Notes under the pieces: model-generated | What the model was told of the DNA's origin: nothing | What the model saw: the letters and a program-made list of their open reading frames with translations, nothing else | The model's database searches: none | Made by a program: the position numbers and the translations under genes | Part shown: positions 60,111-64,000 of the stretch, piece by piece | Position numbering within the stretch: position 1 is the first letter of the stretch | Layout of the letters: every line of letters begins with the position of its first letter | From: Cardinalis cardinalis | Taxonomy: Eukaryota > Chordata > Aves > Passeriformes > Cardinalidae | DNA length: 64,000 nt | Direction: 5' to 3' | NCBI GenBank assembly: GCA_014549065.1 | Contig: JACDOX010000087.1 | Location: 1,654,931 to 1,718,930 of the forward strand

Positions 60111-63100
60111 TTCCACTGAAAACAGAATGGACTTATCCCTGCTTTGCATCACAAACTATGTGCAAGTTTTTTTCTTTTTCTGACAAGAAACTCATCTGTA
60201 TCTCATCAGCTTATATAGTAACATTTCCTTTTTCTGCCTGTCTCCCATTTGATTACATTTACCATTCAAACATTATTTGGAGATACTACCTGTTTGTAAA
60301 TGTAAATGTCTCAGGTTGCTACAGGAGAGCTTTAAGCAAAGGTGAGATCTGGCCCAGTGGAAGGACTTGTACAAGAGCAATGCTGCCTTGGTCAATTTAG
60401 TTATCTTTGGTCTTTTTGTGCAAGGGACTCTGAGTACCCATGTGAATTATGATGGGAGAATTAGCTTCAGGGAGCTGCACTCTAATTTGCTAAATGCTTT
60501 TGATGTCAAAAGCCAGTCTCTGCGTTAGAAGCAGAATAATTTCAAAGCAGAGAGAGGGTACCAAATACTTGGGCAACCAGCCCTTGGGGCTGCAAAGAGA
60601 TGAGAATTGCAGTAGAGAATGCATTGCAGCAGACACCTTCATTTCTCACTGCTGGGGTTGAAAGGAGAGTCCCCAATGAAGCAATGTGAAAAATGGACAG
60701 AAGTGGTCCCTTTCAGGGTTCATGGTTATGTGCAGAGCTTCTTCCCCTGTCCTTTACCTAATCCAGCTTTTTCCTCTCCGCTCTTGAAGCTTTGTGAAAT
60801 TTTGGTTATGGGTCTGATTTCTCTACTGAAGAGAAGAAAGCTGGGTGTCAGACTTGTTGTGACATCTCACTGAACGTTTTTAAATGTGTTCAGTATGAAG
60901 CAAGGGGAGTACTGATCCCTGCACAAGTTCTTAACCTAAACCAATTTTCACTGCTTTAACCCATTTTCTGGGGCAGAGAACAATAGTTCATCTCTTAAAT
61001 TTCCATCTGAACAAGAAGAAAAAAACCCCANACTCTCTAAGAAAATATGTTTTGTGCTCTTGACATTTTCTAGTTAGAGAATGATGATTGCAAGGAAATT
61101 TCAAGTTGGTTTACTTGTTTTGATGTCCCTAGTTTCTCACTACTACAACTGTTGCCTCCTTTATCTATGTTGAGGATTGAGGGAATAAAACTAATGCACC
61201 ATCCAGCCTTACCAGGTCTTTGAATGAAAAAAAACTAAAAACCCATGCCTACTTACAGGACCAAACAGAAGATGAAGAGAACACACAGCAAGTTTTGTGT
61301 AGTGAAATCTCTTTGCACATTGAATCTTTAGCAAAACTACATGAAAAATTAGCTTTTCAAAATAAATATGATGTGTAAGTTACTGAGTAGTCAAACTGGT
61401 AAGAATACAAGGAATATACTACTTTTGAGATTTAATTTCCTGTTCTAGGGGAAAGTCTGAATTGTTCCAACAGCAGTTACTGAGAATTAAAGACCTTAGA
61501 AAGAATCTGTGAGATGCTTGCACATGGAAGCTCATCAGTGATCTGATGCACTGATAGCTGGTTTTATTAGGGTGGAATTTTGATAAGGCCTTTTAAAATG
61601 ATCCTCTTGATACATTCAAACAGGTAGATGTTACTGCATTTTCCAAGCCTAAGGCTTAAATCACCAGTTGAAAACAGATTAGCCTAGTCAAGTTAACACC
61701 ACAATATGGGGCAACACAATTCATCTTGGGTTTGGGCTTTGCATTTCCTTTCACCTTTGTATGAATAAAATACCGATGTTACTTCTTAAGAGAAGGGAAA
61801 CATTACAAACAGAACGAGGGGATATTTTTCCACCAGAACCGTGGCCGGAGGTTAAACATGTTAAACTTGGGATCTTTCCTGTTACCAAACTTCAAANTCA
61901 GGCTTGTATTCAGCCCTTGTGTGAGCAACACAGTTGTCCAGTTTGGGTTTGGAATGGCCCTAGCCTGATGGATAAGCACACTCACCACATCTTCATGGGG
62001 CAGCAGTACTTCCTTGAGGNGAGGAAGGTGGTCCTGAATGCCTGAAGACTCCTGTGGGTTTCCTATATTATAAAAGTGCTCCTTAGCCAGGGCCATCAGC
62101 AGCATGAGACTCTTAACAGTGTCCACCAGTGCCCACGTGGGTTACCCCTGCTGAATTCCAGATGTTTCTGCAGGATTGGTCTAGTGAACCGATACNTGTT
62201 CTGCAACCACCTGAATGTTATCTCTTGAGTGTTATCTCCTGGAAGCAGATCTGAACAAACCACAGGTTCAGAGAAAACNAGTGCCTGTAAACACACCAGC
62301 ATAATCTCTGCCATGCCAGCAGGTGGATAAACTTAAATCAAAATATTTCCAAAAAATGGGTGATTGATCTTNTGAAATCTGTCATCACTATAGGTAACCA
62401 GTCATTCGTGCAACACGATGGGTTAATTCACCACTCAGCCTAGCACTCACACAGCTACTTCTGTTAGCTGGATTGATGTAGACCACTTCTTTTTTGATTA
62501 CAACTGTGGATTTTTATCATTTGAAAAGCCTGTACTCCAACTCACTTCANAGAGGAAAGTTAACAGTGTTGCTTGGGGTGCTCACTCCCTTAAGGTACCT
62601 CAGCCAATGATCTAAATGCAAAAAAAAACCACAAAGCAAATAAACATTAAAAGAAGGATTACTTCTGCCTTGAATCTTGGATTCTGACAAAGGAGCTGCA
62701 ACAAAAACGTAAAGCACATTATAATCAAGGAGCTGATGGGTGGAAAAGGAAGTATTTCAGATGGTTGTGACACCTATAAACATCCATTGTATGAAGCAGC
62801 TCCTTGTCATCACTTGGTATTTCTGATTTTTGAGGCGTCTGCAGATGCTTGCGCAGGCTGCTGTGTTGCCATGGATACCGTGCTGTGCNGAGGCTTTTAG
62901 CAAACAGACTGATCTGTTTGTGCCCCTCCAGAGTGAGGAGAAAGAAAAATCCCATCATTTGTGTGGCTGCTAGCAAAGGGAGCCTGACAGCGAAATGAAA
63001 TGACTCTGCAGAATGGTTTTCAGAACCTCCTCCTCTTGGAAATGATGGGGTAGGAAAGAGATGGGAGGTAATGAAGAAAAGGAGGGAGANAAGCTGTCAA

Positions 63101-64000
63101 GTGTTGAGCAAAACCCCTCCTGCATAGCTCAAGGCAAGGTCCTTGCATGATAACGTCAGCTATATGGTCAAGAAAAATCAATATCAGGTTTTAATAATTC
63201 AGTTTCCTAATGGCCTGGCACCTTGGCTTTCTGCAAGACAGGAAGAACAACAACAACAAGGATAAAAGGCAAAAAGGAGTGATCAACAGACAATGTAACA
63301 CAGCAGAATAATTTGCTTTGAGTGATACCCTGGGACTAAGCAATGGGTGTGCGTTATGAAACTAATATTTAGCTGGTAATGCCTTTATCTGGGCACAACT
63401 CCACTGCCAAGTGAGAGGCAAAACAGGTTTAGAAGTGACAGGCAAGCAAATACNCAGGAAACCAAGTAAAAATCCTGGGCAGTGTTCCAAACTTTGACTC
63501 TTCTCTTGGTGTTAGAACAAGCCCATAAACTGCACATACACATGGCACAAGTCTCTATGAGCTGAATTTCCACACATTAATGCAGTATCTTATCAGACAA
63601 CAACACAACATTGTTCCACTTGATTACAAGTGTTGGGGGTCTGCTGTTCTAAAGGGATCACATCACAATGTATTTNACCAAGAGCTTTCCTTGCTTTTGA
63701 GTTTAGGAGTCAAAAAGCACTAACACTTCCATAGGAGGGGTTTGTTCCTCCTTATTTACATNTATGCTTAAGCTGTTAACAAGAAATAATAACAATGTGA
63801 GATCACCCTTGGTGCATGTTTTACCAGTAGCACTGTGTCACCATGTATGAACCAGAAATCCATCACACAATATTTTATACTGAACTCCTCTCCTCTTAAC
63901 TGATCAGGTTTTGTTCATGTCATTTCTGTGTCTTAAAACATGGGAAAAGGAGTTGACTCCTTCCGTGGTCAGCTGTGGTGTCTCCTCAAGCTCACATCTG
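60111..64000. other. non-coding stretch, nothing recognised
   Basis: No gene, LTR, LINE or RNA gene is recognised. Consensus-like plus donors occur at 60336 (AAAG|GTGAGA) and 61407 (CTG|GTAAGA) without convincing exons. Confidence 0.5.

Noticed and set aside
1..64000. CRISPR arrays, bacterial operons, tRNA or rRNA genes
   Set aside because: No regularly spaced repeats, no ribosome-binding-site and gene organisation, and no tRNA or rRNA signature was seen. The window is vertebrate nuclear DNA.

Overview
The window looks like nuclear DNA from a bird, most likely a songbird. It is about 60% AT and depleted of CpG. It carries a CR1 LINE 3' end whose tail matches avian CR1, a few ERV LTRs and almost no SINE-like sequence. 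Single N characters are scattered through it, a few per kb, and there is one real assembly gap at 58716-58773. I see no bacterial genes, CRISPR arrays, tRNA or rRNA genes, and no long intact protein-coding ORF.

Layout. Positions 1-55,979 read as intron and/or intergenic DNA. The strongest regulatory feature is a CpG island at about 55,980-57,305 with GC boxes and a consensus minus-strand splice donor at 56811-56816. The simplest reading is a gene transcribed leftwards, with a first exon ending at 56817 and a very long first intron or gene body to the left. The best candidate coding exon on that strand is 23398-23559. It has a good acceptor, an open frame ending in a hydrophobic segment plus a basic tail, a stop, and an AATAAA about 230 bp downstream. 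I cannot name the protein or prove that this exon belongs to the CpG-island promoter. Weaker minus-strand exon-like frames lie at 16354-16507 and 18537-18661.

Mobile DNA is the best supported content. There is an ancient CR1/L3-like LINE fragment (12280-12985, plus strand), a probable solo LTR with matching inverted termini (29495-29920), a CR1 3' fragment (30234-30580, minus strand), and a partial LTR (31795-32065, minus strand). A decayed ERV-K-like provirus on the minus strand runs from about 46,260 down to 42,588. Its parts, in proviral order, are a 5' LTR remnant, a tRNA-Lys-like primer binding site, a gag remnant starting Met-Gly, an integrase remnant, and a 3' LTR related to the one at 31.8 kb. 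Protease and reverse transcriptase are not visible, and gag and integrase are broken by stops and frameshifts.

Right of the CpG island (57.3-64 kb) there is ordinary non-coding sequence, a 34-bp minisatellite beside the assembly gap, and a small cluster of retained CpGs at 59.6-60.1 kb. I found no convincing new biological system. The points most worth following up are the internally deleted provirus, the CpG-island first exon with its candidate alternative 5' exons, and the unrecognised terminal exon at 23.4 kb.
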